From contig NZ_JADEWY010000052.1 of assembly GCF_015207375.1 (NCBI RefSeq), forward strand, positions 1 through 41,001: a DNA stretch of 41,001 nucleotides. Reading direction: 5' to 3'. This DNA is from Coleofasciculus sp. LEGE 07092. GTDB taxonomy: Bacteria > Cyanobacteriota > Cyanobacteriia > Cyanobacteriales > Coleofasciculaceae. Each line of letters opens with the position of its first letter. The first letter of the stretch is position 1. Below, one piece after another: positions 1 through 9,282 of the stretch. The notes under the pieces were generated by a model. The model made no database searches. It was not told where the DNA came from and saw nothing but the letters and a program-made list of their open reading frames with translations. Position numbers and translations under genes: made by a program.

Positions 1-26
1 CTCCCCCGCTCCCCAACTCCCCCGCT
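1..26. repeat. CT-rich short tandem repeat, cut by window edge
   Basis: The first 26 bases are imperfect copies of an octamer-like CTCCCCCG/CTCCCCAA unit. The same kind of repeat recurs at 26456-26584 and near 39.3 kb. It belongs to the short tandemly repeated class common between genes of filamentous cyanobacteria. Its left end is outside the window. Confidence 0.6.
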
Positions 27-92
27 ATGGCTTTATCCTGATGCCAACCAACAACCTCCGTATACTAAATTTAAGGCAGTAAGCCTAACCTC

Positions 93-1598
93 ATGAGTGA
101 TGAAAATTCCTATCAAGGCGTCATTGTTATTGTTGATGATACTCCTCACAATTTAGGAGTACTCTTTGACTTTTTGACTGATTCTGGCTTTAAAGTTTTA
201 GTGGCTCAGGATGGTGAAAGTGCTATCCAGAAAGTCGAATATGCCAAGCCTGACCTCATCCTGCTGGATGTGATGATGCCTGGTATTGATGGGTTTGAAA
301 CCTGTCGGCGATTGAAGGCTAACCCATCCACTCAAGATATTCCCATTATTTTTCTGTCAGCCCTTTCTGAAACAGTGGATAAGGTCAAAGGATTTGAGCT
401 GGGAGCGGTAGACTTTATCACTAAACCGGTACAGCAGGAAGAAGTGAAAGCGAGAGTCATCACTCACCTAACTCTTCGGAACCTACAAAAACGACTGGAA
501 GCGCAAAACCTACAGTTACAAGGAGAAATTCAGGAACGAAACCGAATAGAAAAGTCCTTGCGGCAAGCCGAAGAAAAATATCGCAGCATCTTTGAAAACG
601 CCACCGAGGGTATTTTTCAAGCCACCCTTGAGGGGCAGTACATCACCGCTAATCCTGCACTGGCTCGCATTTTAGGCTATGACTCCCCAGAAGAACTCAT
701 GGCTCAAATTGCGAATATCGGACAGCAACTTTACGTCAAACCCCAGCGTTCAGAAGAGTTAGCGGCGCTCATGAAGCGGTATGACAAAGTGTCGGATGTT
801 CAGTCTCAGGTGTATCGCAAAGATGGCAGTGTTATTTGGATTGCCGAGAATATAGACATAGTTAAAGATGAGAAAGGCAACCTTCTCTACTACGAAGGTA
901 CGGTTGCCGACATTACCCACCGCAAAAAAACAGAAACGGACTTGACCCTGGCTCGCAAGAGAGCCGAACTTTTGCTACTCAATATTTTGCCTCAACCGGT
1001 TGCCGAGCTTTTGAAACGGGGTCAACAGACGATTGCCGAAAGTTTTGAGGCAGTAACAATTCTGTTTGGTGATTTGGTTGACTTTACCAAATTCTCGACC
1101 CAAACCTCTCCGACAGAACTAGTGGGTATCCTCAATCAAATTTTCTCGAAGTTTGACCGCTTGGCTGAAGAACACGGGATTGAGAAAATAAAAACGATTG
1201 GTGATGCCTATATGGTTGTGGCGGGTTTGCCGAAATCCCGCCTAGATCATGCAGAGGCGATCGCTCAAATGGCTTTGGATATGCAAGCGGCGATTAACCA
1301 GTTCAACGCTGAGACGGGTCGCAACTTCAAGCTCAGAATCGGCATTAATAGTGGACCTGTGGTTGCAGGCGTCATCGGTATCAAAAAATTTAGCTACGAC
1401 TTGTGGGGAGACACGGTGAATACTGCTAGCCGAATGGAATCCCACGGGTTGCCGGGTTACATTCAGGTGACAGATGTTACCTACGAGCTCTTGCGCGATC
1501 GGTTTCGGTTCCAAAGGCGAGGATCTATTCAGATTAAAGGGAAGGGAGAGATGATCACCTACTGGCTCGAAGGCGCAAAAGTGGCATCGGATAGCTAA
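93..1598 (+). CDS. Response regulator-PAS-adenylate cyclase
   Basis: A 501-residue soluble signalling protein predicted to make cAMP from ATP. Residues about 9-125 are a receiver domain with the acidic pair D15/D16, phosphoacceptor D59 in LLDVMMPG, S89 and K111, so the phosphorylation machinery looks intact. A short coiled coil (about 128-160) leads to a PAS domain (about 160-285). A class III cyclase domain (about 315-495) follows. The metal-binding Asp pair is in FGDLVDFT, and the adenine-selecting Lys (KIKTIGDAYM) and Asp (YDLWGDTVN) are both present, as are the transition-state Asn and Arg (VNTASRM). These residues indicate adenylate rather than guanylate cyclase, of the Asp-containing subclass. 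There is no membrane segment. The cognate histidine kinase is not in the window, and the PAS ligand cannot be told from sequence. Confidence 0.93.
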   Translation: MSDENSYQGVIVIVDDTPHNLGVLFDFLTDSGFKVLVAQDGESAIQKVEYAKPDLILLDVMMPGIDGFETCRRLKANPSTQDIPIIFLSALSETVDKVKGFELGAVDFITKPVQQEEVKARVITHLTLRNLQKRLEAQNLQLQGEIQERNRIEKSLRQAEEKYRSIFENATEGIFQATLEGQYITANPALARILGYDSPEELMAQIANIGQQLYVKPQRSEELAALMKRYDKVSDVQSQVYRKDGSVIWIAENIDIVKDEKGNLLYYEGTVADITHRKKTETDLTLARKRAELLLLNILPQPVAELLKRGQQTIAESFEAVTILFGDLVDFTKFSTQTSPTELVGILNQIFSKFDRLAEEHGIEKIKTIGDAYMVVAGLPKSRLDHAEAIAQMALDMQAAINQFNAETGRNFKLRIGINSGPVVAGVIGIKKFSYDLWGDTVNTASRMESHGLPGYIQVTDVTYELLRDRFRFQRRGSIQIKGKGEMITYWLEGAKVASDS

Positions 1599-2023
1599 TG
1601 TGTTCTAGCCCTGTCAAGGTTTCAGGTAGTCAGGATATGATCGCTGGCTTCGAGCTGGTTGTAATGTCTTCACGTCGTATCCGATAGTACATCTGCTAAC
1701 CTCCGCCAGGAATCTGAAAATATGTGGAAAGATTCTGGCTATTCAGCTTGAGCGGCGTATTATGCAGAAATAATCTGTATAAGCAGTAAAATTGGGGTGT
1801 TATAGCGCTACGCGCTAGGGAACGGGGAACAGGGAACAGGGAACAGTAAGCTGTGAATGGGTTTCAGTATGTAGGGATGTCCTAACCTAAACTTGTAGTG
1901 CTATATACCGAATTATTCTGCCTCTCCATATACCTACCACCTTGACAAGGCTGCTTCCCATAACCAAGCCAAACAGACCTGTGTTAATATTCTGGGAAAC
2001 AATCCTCTAATTCTCAATTGCAC
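1599..2023. other. Intergenic region with small repeats
   Basis: No gene is visible in this 425-base gap between the cyclase and the HNH gene. It holds the palindrome and heptamer array described separately at 1803-1845. The AT-rich stretch just before 2018 may carry the HNH gene promoter, but no convincing -35/-10 pair was found. Confidence 0.5.
1803..1845. repeat. Palindrome plus GGGAACA heptamer array
   Basis: TAGCGC-TAC-GCGCTA (1803-1817) is a six-base-pair palindrome. It is followed directly by one GGGAACG and three GGGAACA units (1818-1845). Tandem heptamers of this kind are the classic STRR class of cyanobacterial intergenic repeats. The palindrome is also of a type I recall as interspersed in cyanobacterial genomes; a whole-genome count would be needed to show this. 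Confidence 0.75.
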
Positions 2024-2521
2024 ATGGGCAAGGTTCTGGTGTTAAACGCCTCCTACGAACCGCTCAACATCACCAATTGGCGACGGGCGGTTGTCTTGTT
2101 GCTTAAAGGGAAAGCGGAGCAGGTTGAACATAACGGCAAGTATGTCTATCCAGAGTTACCACTCCCCACAGTTATCCGGTTGCGTCATTACGTTCGGGTT
2201 CCTTATAAAGAAATTCCTCTGACGCGCCGTAATATCCTCCACCGTGATGGTCATTCGTGTCAATACTGCGGTTACATCGGTGACGACTTAACACTCGATC
2301 ACGTTGTTCCCCGTTCTCGACATGGGGGAGATTCCTGGGAAAACATTGTTACCGCCTGCGTGCGCTGCAATGTCAAAAAAGGCAATCGTACCCCAAAAGA
2401 AGCCAACATGATGTTGCGACATCAACCCCGAAAACCTTACAGCAGCCTTTATTTTGAAGTTGCCAAACACATCAAAGGGGGTTTGCATCAGGAGTGGCGA
2501 AAGTATGTAATCGGAATTTGA
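2024..2521 (+). CDS. HNH endonuclease family protein
   Basis: A 165-residue protein of the small HNH family that is widespread in cyanobacteria. The HNH core runs from about residue 75 to 125. The first Cys pair C79/C82 is in CQYCG, the catalytic LDHVVPRSR segment holds D92/H93, then WENIV and a second pair in CVRCN. The four cysteines form the structural zinc site. An in-frame TTG two codons upstream (2018) is possible, but ATG at 2024 gives the usual family start MGKVLVLNASYEP. It does not sit beside a methyltransferase or a transposase, so a restriction or homing role is not supported; a housekeeping DNA-processing role is likelier but unproven. Confidence 0.9.
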   Translation: MGKVLVLNASYEPLNITNWRRAVVLLLKGKAEQVEHNGKYVYPELPLPTVIRLRHYVRVPYKEIPLTRRNILHRDGHSCQYCGYIGDDLTLDHVVPRSRHGGDSWENIVTACVRCNVKKGNRTPKEANMMLRHQPRKPYSSLYFEVAKHIKGGLHQEWRKYVIGI

Positions 2522-2737
2522 CATTGGGTTTTGTCGAGCAAAGGAGGAAGTAAACAGGGTATTGAGCTAACAAGCTGGTGGATGAATGTCACAAATCTCA
2601 GCCAACAGGTAGTCTATAGGTGATGAGTTAGTTTGCAAAAATGTGAAGAGGGTTAATATCCACTCAATCACAACCTGCTCTAGCACTGAATTCAATACAG
2701 TGCTGATGTGAGCCGAACACGTTGACTACTCACTGAC

Positions 2738-4009
2738 ATGACATCCAACTCCACATTCACACCTCTTAATGATTCCTTTTCAGAGTCTGCCTCTAGTGCC
2801 GATTCCCTCACGGGTATCTCTCAACAGCAGGAATCCTCTGATAAAAACTCCCTTAGCCAAAACGGAAGTTCCCACGATCATCGGTCACGAATAGACTTGC
2901 TAGAAACAAAAGTAGCCGAACTGCAACAGGCTTTGGAAGGTCACAAATCCGAGCGCCAACTTGTTGTTATTCAAGATTTTCCCGACCCCGATGCTCTTTC
3001 GAGTGCCTGGGCTTATCAGCTAATCGCTGAACAGTACAATATCCAGTGTGATATCGTCTACGCTGGAACTCTCTCTCACCAAGAAAATATCGCTTTGGTG
3101 AAACTGACCAACTTGCCCGCTAAACGCTGGGGTGTTCAGAGCCTCAAGGAACGCGACTTCTCAGTATATCAGGGTTGTGTTCTGATTGACAATCAGGGAA
3201 CGACAACACAGCTAATGTCTTTTGTGAAACAGGCAGGTATTCCAATGGCTGTGCTGATTGATCATCACAGTACTCAGGAAGATCTTAAGGCAGAATTTAC
3301 CGACGTGCGACCGCAAACACGAGCCACTGCCACTATTTTAACTCAGTACCTTCAGGCAGGATTGCTCAAGCTCGACAGCAGCATCAGCGCTCACGTCAAG
3401 TGTGCAACGGCACTGATGCACGGTTTGCGATCAGATACCGATCGCTTAATGCGAGCAACCGAAGAAGATTTTCTGGCGGCTGGCTATCTCAGCCGTTTCT
3501 ATGATGCTCAGTTGTTGAATGCGGTACTGCAAACAGCGCGATCTCGACGGGTAATGGATGTGATCGAGCGATCGCTCAAAAATCGTATTGTCCAGAATAA
3601 TTTCTCCATCGCTGGCGTTGGCTACCTGCGCTACGATGATCGAGATGCTATTCCCCAAGCGGCAGATTTTTTGGTAACAGAAGAAAACGTTCATACCGCC
3701 GTGGTTTACGGGATTGTTCACGACGAAGACGAAGAATTAGAAGTCGTGATTGGCTCATTGAGAACGAGCAAATTAACCCTCGATCCTGATGAGTTTATTA
3801 AAGAAGCTTTCGGTCAAGACAATCAAGGACGCTTCTTCGGTGGTGGACGGATGATGGCAGGCGGTTTTGAAATTCCGATTGGATTTTTGGGCGGATTTAA
3901 TGACAATGGGGAATACGCCAAGCTGAAGTGGGAAGTGTTTGATATTCAAATTAAGCAAAAGCTCTGGCGGTTGGTCAATCCGAAGGATAATTTGATTCAT
4001 ACTAGCTAA
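2738..4009 (+). CDS. DHH family phosphoesterase (NrnA/RecJ-like)
   Basis: A 423-residue predicted metal-dependent phosphoesterase. The Ser-rich N-terminal tail and a short coiled coil (residues about 1-70) have no known role. The DHH domain starts near residue 78 with DFPDPDALSS, and the name-giving DHH lies near residues 174-176 (VLIDHH). A DHHA1-like C-terminal domain ends in FGGGRMMAGGFEIP near residue 367. In NrnA and RecJ relatives this loop normally reads GGGH; here the His position is Arg, which may alter substrate binding. Family members degrade nanoRNA, cyclic dinucleotides or pAp, and I cannot choose between these. SixA follows after 65 bases on the same strand, so co-transcription is plausible. 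Confidence 0.88.
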   Translation: MTSNSTFTPLNDSFSESASSADSLTGISQQQESSDKNSLSQNGSSHDHRSRIDLLETKVAELQQALEGHKSERQLVVIQDFPDPDALSSAWAYQLIAEQYNIQCDIVYAGTLSHQENIALVKLTNLPAKRWGVQSLKERDFSVYQGCVLIDNQGTTTQLMSFVKQAGIPMAVLIDHHSTQEDLKAEFTDVRPQTRATATILTQYLQAGLLKLDSSISAHVKCATALMHGLRSDTDRLMRATEEDFLAAGYLSRFYDAQLLNAVLQTARSRRVMDVIERSLKNRIVQNNFSIAGVGYLRYDDRDAIPQAADFLVTEENVHTAVVYGIVHDEDEELEVVIGSLRTSKLTLDPDEFIKEAFGQDNQGRFFGGGRMMAGGFEIPIGFLGGFNDNGEYAKLKWEVFDIQIKQKLWRLVNPKDNLIHTS

Positions 4010-4074
4010 TCTGTGGTATAATTTATCATCCAAACTCTACCTGGGCAAGATTCAATGACTTCTGACTCCTAACG

Positions 4075-4572
4075 ATGGAACTATACTTGATTCGCCACGG
4101 CATTGCCGCCGAGGGCGAAGATTACGCCAACGATGAGGAACGTCCCCTGACTGGCAAAGGGCGTCAGAAAACCACCAAGGTTGCCAAGCAACTGCGCGAT
4201 CGCAGATTGCATTTTGACCGGATTTTGACCAGTCCTCTGGTAAGGGCGCGGGAAACGGCTATCATCTTGCAAGAAGTCGGTCTGGGTTCAGAGGTTGAAG
4301 AGTTTCCCGCTCTGGCACCAGATGGGGATATCTATGGCTGGGTTCATTGGTTAGAGGTACGACGGCAAAACGCCACAGGTGAGGGATGTGTGGCACTGGT
4401 GGGTCATCAACCGAATTTGGGAAATTGGGCGGAAACCTTAGTTTGGGGCGAGGCTAAAGAGAAACTTGTCCTCAAAAAAGCAGGAGTTATTGGGGTAAAG
4501 GTACCAGCTTCTGGAAACCCTGTAGGACAAAGCGATCTGTTTTTGCTGGCTGCTCCCAAATGGTTACTCTAA
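4075..4572 (+). CDS. sixA: Phosphohistidine phosphatase SixA-like
   Basis: A 165-residue histidine-phosphatase superfamily protein, close to the usual SixA length. The catalytic LIRHG motif supplies R7 and nucleophile H8. RPLTGKGRQK, ILTSPLVRARETA and the second catalytic His at about 110 (VGHQPNLG) follow. SixA removes phosphate from histidine residues of signalling proteins. In cyanobacteria the exact target is usually unknown, so the symbol rests on family resemblance only. Start ATG is at 4075, 65 bases after the DHH gene. Confidence 0.88.
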   Translation: MELYLIRHGIAAEGEDYANDEERPLTGKGRQKTTKVAKQLRDRRLHFDRILTSPLVRARETAIILQEVGLGSEVEEFPALAPDGDIYGWVHWLEVRRQNATGEGCVALVGHQPNLGNWAETLVWGEAKEKLVLKKAGVIGVKVPASGNPVGQSDLFLLAAPKWLL

Positions 4573-4666
4573 ATAAAAAATTAATAAATTTTGTAATGCT
4601 TGTTACTAATCTGCTTGTTTCTGGTAATGTAGCCTGAGTAAGTTTCAAACTAGTTCGGTAGTACCT

Positions 4667-5839
4667 ATGACTGTCTGCGAGTATAAGCCAGGTCTAGAAG
4701 GAATCCCTGCTGCTAAATCCAGTATTAGCCACGTTGATGGGCAAAAGGGAATACTGGAGTATCGTGGTATTCGCATTGAAGAACTCGCAACCAAAAGTAC
4801 GTTCTTAGAAACCTCTTATCTCCTGATTTGGGGCGAATTACCGACTAAGGAAGAACTCAAAAAGTTTGAGACTGAAATTCGCTACCATCGACGCATCAAG
4901 TACCGGATTCGGGATATGATGAAATGCTTTCCCGAAACGGGTCATCCGATGGACGCCCTGCAAGCCTCAGCAGCAGCCTTAGGTCTTTTTTATTCCAAAC
5001 GCGCCTTAGATAACCCGGAATACATTCGGGAAGCCGTGGTGCGTCTGTTAGCGAAAATTCCAACAATGGTGGCAGCGTTCAAGCTGATGCGGAAAGGCAA
5101 TGATCCTGTTCAGCCTAATGATGAGTTAGACTACTCCGCCAACTTTTTGTATATGCTGAACGAGCGGAAACCTGATCCGCTAGCTGCCCGAATTTTTGAC
5201 GTATGCTTGACGCTTCATGCCGAACATACTATGAATGCCTCCACATTCTCAGCAAGGGTAACGGCTTCAACCCTGACTGATCCCTATGCTGTGATAGCTT
5301 CAGCCGTGGGAACTCTCGCTGGACCTTTGCATGGAGGAGCGAATGAAGAAGTGATACAGATGCTCGAAGACATTGGCTCGGTAGAGAACGTCCGCCCCTA
5401 TCTCGAAGATCGCTTGCAGCGTAAGGGAAAGATTATGGGGTTTGGTCATCGGGTTTATAAAGTAAAAGACCCACGAGCTACGATTCTGCAAAACTTAGCC
5501 GAACAACTGTTTGAGAAGTTCGGACACGACAAATATTATGAGATTGCCGTGGAGCTAGAACGAGCTGTTGAAGAAAAACTGGCGTATAAAGGGATTTACG
5601 CAAACGTTGATTTCTATTCAGGTCTGGTTTACCGGAAACTGGGCATTCCCACAGACTTGTTTACACCTATATTTGCGATCGCTCGGGTGGCAGGTTGGCT
5701 AGCGCACTGGAAGGAACAGCTAAACGTCAACCGGATTTACCGCCCTACTCAAATCTATACGGGTTTCCACGATGCCCCTTACATTTCAATCGAAGAGCGG
5801 CAAAACCCTCAAAATGGAAATGGACTAACACCTCACTAG
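4667..5839 (+). CDS. gltA: Citrate synthase
   Basis: A 390-residue type II-like citrate synthase that condenses oxaloacetate with acetyl-CoA, the entry step of the TCA cycle and of 2-oxoglutarate supply for nitrogen assimilation. The catalytic triad can be read directly: H222 in GPLHGGANE, H261 in MGFGHRVYK and D315 in NVDFYSG. The N-terminal GLEGIPAAKSSISHVDG and the LTLHAEHTMNAST segment are also typical. Length matches bacterial and archaeal-type enzymes of about 370-390 residues. The start ATG at 4667 gives the conserved N-terminus MTVCEYKPGLEG. The gene has its own 94-base upstream spacer after sixA. Confidence 0.96.
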   Translation: MTVCEYKPGLEGIPAAKSSISHVDGQKGILEYRGIRIEELATKSTFLETSYLLIWGELPTKEELKKFETEIRYHRRIKYRIRDMMKCFPETGHPMDALQASAAALGLFYSKRALDNPEYIREAVVRLLAKIPTMVAAFKLMRKGNDPVQPNDELDYSANFLYMLNERKPDPLAARIFDVCLTLHAEHTMNASTFSARVTASTLTDPYAVIASAVGTLAGPLHGGANEEVIQMLEDIGSVENVRPYLEDRLQRKGKIMGFGHRVYKVKDPRATILQNLAEQLFEKFGHDKYYEIAVELERAVEEKLAYKGIYANVDFYSGLVYRKLGIPTDLFTPIFAIARVAGWLAHWKEQLNVNRIYRPTQIYTGFHDAPYISIEERQNPQNGNGLTPH

Positions 5840-6053
5840 GGGAGTCGGGGAGAAGGGAAATATTTAGGGCTGGCTGCAAAAAACAGAAATCCTTAACTAC
5901 CAATATTTTGAGCGGTGTTGAGAGTGGTTCAGAGACAAGGAAATCTGGTAAAATCTGACAAAACCCTTCTGAACATCCCCTCAATACCGTTCCTGGATTG
6001 AAAGAACAAGGCTGAGTTATTTTTTACTATTACCCCTTGTCCTCAGTCCCCAA

Positions 6054-8738
6054 TCACCGAGTCACCCCCTGTACCACCGGACGAATTTCGGAACCATCAA
6101 ACAATCCCGGATTACCTGCCCAGTTAAAATCGTTAATCCGGAGGCTGATAGAACCCAATTCCTGAACTGGGTTGTAACGCAGCAGGATATTGTAAGTGCG
6201 ACGGCTGTATTCCAAGAAGAAATCCGTGCTGATTTGCTCACCCGTATCTATGTTGTATGAAGTCTGAAACCCCAATCGAAAGGGACCGTAGATTTGTTGA
6301 GTGATGCCCAAGGAAAGCACTTGATTATCTGCAACTCGGTCAAAAAGGAATGGAGATAAGTCACCGAGGGCTACCTGGGTATAGCTGATGTTAAACCCAG
6401 TGTAGTCGAGGTACGGGCGGGAAAAATGCCCGACTTGTCCTGATAGCCCGACGGTGGCGCTCAGAGAACCCTGAGTATCGCCACTACTATAGAAACTACC
6501 CACACCTGTTACAACTCCATTGAGTGACAAATAAGGAACCACGGGTCTTGGTGTGTATCGTAGTCCTTCGGTGAGAGTGGGTGGCAGAGCTTCACCTTGC
6601 CAGAGTAAAAAACCTCGGCTCAAGTTAGCACTAGCTTGATAGCGCGTCAAGTTAATCCGATTGTTATCTCGAGGAGGTGGTGGGAGCAAGTCTTGTCGGT
6701 CTGTCTCGGAGTTGATATTCTGAACACCTCCCTGGTAGGTAAGGTTAATGCCAGTATTCCCTAACGGAATCACAGGTGAAGTGATGACCGCTCCCAAACT
6801 ACTCTGCACGGTTTGAAAGCCAAGAGAACCGTTAAATAGGCGATCGCGGTAGCTGTATTCTAGATTGAGATTGTGAGGTAAACCCGTGCCGATTACCTGC
6901 CGAAGTCGAACGCTGGCTCGTAGTTCGTCTTCTATTTCATCGGGATCGAAGCTGGTGAATACTGCCGACCCTACCAAGGTTGTGCGCGGCGTCAGTACGG
7001 CATCAAGTTGAGCCTTGAGCCCAAAGGACGACGGGTCTAAAATACCCCCCTCATCCATTCCCGGCGTATTCGGGTTATCATCCCCCAAGATCGCCTTTTG
7101 GATAAAATACTGGGGCGTGAGTCTAAATCGCACGGCGGGAGTATTCACTACCTCAAAGGTACGCTCGGCAAACAAACCGCCGCGATCATCATCATCAAAG
7201 CCAAAGTTTACCAAACCAGGCGATCGCGGACGGCGATCAATCACAACGCGATTACGGAATGTTGGCACTGACAATCCTTGATCAAAAACCAAGCGGGGGC
7301 GGGTGGCAACGATTTCATCCACTAAAGGTGAAATCCGACGAAATCGGGCAGTATCGGCTCGTAATTCCAGCTCTGGGGGTGAAAAAGGGTCATTCGTTAG
7401 TCGCACATTTGTGGCAACAGTTTCTGATCCCTCAAAGTCAATTCGGTCGGCTTCATAACGAAATCGGTTAATCACTCCCCCAGATGCAGGGACATTCTGA
7501 TTGTCTAGAGCAAAAGATCCCCCAAGAAAGAAGGAATAAAAGCCGGGATTAGTTATTCCTTGTAGAGGTTGGTTAGTGGTAATGCGATCGCTAATCGGTC
7601 GCTGTTCCTCTGGAGCATTAGGGTCAGTCGGAGAGGGCAAGATTGTCAAATCGCGTCCTGCTGTCGGCACGTACAGTTCGCCATTCGCATTTAAAACGAC
7701 ACCACTATCCTGGACAAAATAATACTCAAACCGTTCCCCGCGCAGCACTTGATCGCCTCGAGTCAGCGCCACATTGCCCTCAGCCACGAGAATACGATTG
7801 GGCAAGTTCACTTGCACGCGGTCAGCATTCAGTAACGCTCCGCGAAATAGCAGCTCAACGTTTCCTTCTGCCGTAATAACTTGCCGTTCTTGATCATACT
7901 CCTGTCGGTCGGCGGTCAGTTCGATCACGCCACTGATGCCAGCAGGATTGGCAGGTTCAGTTGTTTCAGACTCTGGAGTGCCAGGGGATGGGGATGTCGG
8001 TGTGACTTCCTCATTGGGTACTTCCTCCTCGGGCGTTGATTGAGTCTCAGGTGCAGGCACGGTAAATTCAAACTCTCTCACCTCCCCAGAGCGCTCTTGA
8101 GTCACCAGACGCTCGACATTAGACAAATCGAGAGTCACTGGTGTGGTATTCGAGGCAAGATTTGGGATTGAAGGGGATGAGTTTTTAGTCTGAGTTGGGT
8201 TTGCAGAACTAATTGGTGGGTTAGTGAGGGGGAGATGAGGAGACGGGGAGGCGGGAGTAGCATCCTGTCGAGCTGGGTGCAAGTCCGTCTTAACCGATAC
8301 TTCCCTGACTACTCCAAACGTTAATTGCGGATTTTTTGACGTTGAAGGAATTTCTCTGTCGATATTGTCATTCTCCACAACGGTTTCTGTTGAGGGAGCA
8401 TCAACCTCAGTTTCGGGACTAGGGTTAGGGAGGTTGGCACCTTCGACATTGACCTGAGCTACGGGCAATACTGGTGTCGCCACTGGTATTTTGGGTTGGG
8501 AATGACTGACACAAATCGGCGGACCGAGCAACGCCGCACTACGGGGAGCCATCAAGGATGAAGACTCTGGTGGTAGAGTTTCTGGTGGGCTGGGTGTGGC
8601 GATTAACCCCGTAGGCTGGGTTTGAGTCTTGGGCGATACCACTATCACCTCAGAGGATGGGTTTTGGTTAGCGCCATCCTCTAAGGTAACGGATTGAATA
8701 ATGGCAGGTGTTTCAGGCGGCTGAACGGGTTGGGGCAT
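6054..8738 (-). CDS. LptD-like outer-membrane protein (DUF3769)
   Basis: An 894-residue cyanobacterial LptD/OstA-type protein, expected to insert lipopolysaccharide at the outer membrane. Residues 1-260 are Pro/Ser/Thr-rich and low in complexity. An OstA/LptA-like domain starts at about residue 270 (GVIELTADRQEYDQ, with VITAEGNVEL and LVAEGNVALTRGD repeats) and would form the periplasmic jellyroll. From about residue 400 the alternating polar/hydrophobic pattern with many Tyr and Arg fits the DUF3769 beta-barrel. I see no classical signal peptide at the chosen start MPQPVQPPETP. Export may need a different start, or the N-terminal tail may be a lineage feature. The gene converges with gltA. 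No other lpt gene is nearby. Confidence 0.85.
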   Translation of the reverse strand: MPQPVQPPETPAIIQSVTLEDGANQNPSSEVIVVSPKTQTQPTGLIATPSPPETLPPESSSLMAPRSAALLGPPICVSHSQPKIPVATPVLPVAQVNVEGANLPNPSPETEVDAPSTETVVENDNIDREIPSTSKNPQLTFGVVREVSVKTDLHPARQDATPASPSPHLPLTNPPISSANPTQTKNSSPSIPNLASNTTPVTLDLSNVERLVTQERSGEVREFEFTVPAPETQSTPEEEVPNEEVTPTSPSPGTPESETTEPANPAGISGVIELTADRQEYDQERQVITAEGNVELLFRGALLNADRVQVNLPNRILVAEGNVALTRGDQVLRGERFEYYFVQDSGVVLNANGELYVPTAGRDLTILPSPTDPNAPEEQRPISDRITTNQPLQGITNPGFYSFFLGGSFALDNQNVPASGGVINRFRYEADRIDFEGSETVATNVRLTNDPFSPPELELRADTARFRRISPLVDEIVATRPRLVFDQGLSVPTFRNRVVIDRRPRSPGLVNFGFDDDDRGGLFAERTFEVVNTPAVRFRLTPQYFIQKAILGDDNPNTPGMDEGGILDPSSFGLKAQLDAVLTPRTTLVGSAVFTSFDPDEIEDELRASVRLRQVIGTGLPHNLNLEYSYRDRLFNGSLGFQTVQSSLGAVITSPVIPLGNTGINLTYQGGVQNINSETDRQDLLPPPPRDNNRINLTRYQASANLSRGFLLWQGEALPPTLTEGLRYTPRPVVPYLSLNGVVTGVGSFYSSGDTQGSLSATVGLSGQVGHFSRPYLDYTGFNISYTQVALGDLSPFLFDRVADNQVLSLGITQQIYGPFRLGFQTSYNIDTGEQISTDFFLEYSRRTYNILLRYNPVQELGSISLRINDFNWAGNPGLFDGSEIRPVVQGVTR

Positions 8739-8806
8739 TTTTTAACACTAACAGTCGAAGGGACAGCTCCGAAGCGTGACCGTTCGCCGCACATAACACT
8801 AAGTAG

Positions 8807-8830
8807 AGGGGCGAGGCACGCCTCGCCCCT
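8807..8830. repeat. GC-rich perfect hairpin downstream of psbI
   Basis: AGGGGCGAGG and CCTCGCCCCT pair in a perfect ten-base stem around a CACG loop. It lies 30 bases past the psbI stop. On the psbI strand it is not followed by a clear T tract, so terminator activity is possible but weakly supported. It also resembles GC-rich palindromes found as interspersed repeats in cyanobacteria. Confidence 0.6.
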
Positions 8831-8860
8831 TTGACAAACTCAGGGATGAAGCGTAACTAT

Positions 8861-8977
8861 TTACTCCAAATCCCGTTGCTTGGGGTTGCGAGCCGGATCG
8901 TTTGACAAAAAGCCAAACACAAATAAGCCAACGAAAATACTAACAACGATATAGACCACAATTTTGAGGGTAAGCAT
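8861..8977 (-). CDS. psbI: Photosystem II reaction centre protein I (PsbI)
   Basis: A complete 38-residue PsbI. The N-terminus [15 protein letters not shown] starts a single transmembrane helix (residues about 4-24). It is followed by the stroma-exposed tail [17 protein letters not shown]. This is the canonical length and sequence pattern of PsbI, the small thylakoid subunit at the PSII reaction-centre periphery that binds next to D1 and CP43. A GGGAG ribosome-binding site lies about nine bases before the ATG. It stands alone, with glgP divergent 305 bases away and the lptD-like gene downstream on the same strand. Confidence 0.97.
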   Translation of the reverse strand: MLTLKIVVYIVVSIFVGLFVFGFLSNDPARNPKQRDLE

Positions 8978-9282
8978 TTTGATATCTCCCAGGGTTGCGA
9001 ATGGCTGAATGAAAATTTGTGTTGCGAAATGCAACAACTTTACATAATCATACCCAAAGGTGGTGTCCTTTTGGGCTGGGAAGGCGAATCAAAGCTTAAG
9101 TTCCTCAAGATATCGATCATCCTCGCTAGCTCGGCTGTTGGTCAACCCTGACGAAGTACAATTGTCTGACGTTCCAATTCTCCAGTAGAGAGTGTCATTA
9201 AAAACAGTATTAAAAGTCTCTTCCTTTGTACAGAAGTAGGTACACAATGTTATCCGTGTAAAACATAGAAATTTCTCGCTCT
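8978..9282. promoter_or_regulatory. Divergent psbI / glgP intergenic region
   Basis: This 305-base gap must hold promoters for psbI (minus) and glgP (plus). Apart from the psbI ribosome-binding site at its left edge, I found no motif strong enough to name, and no RNA gene. Confidence 0.45.
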
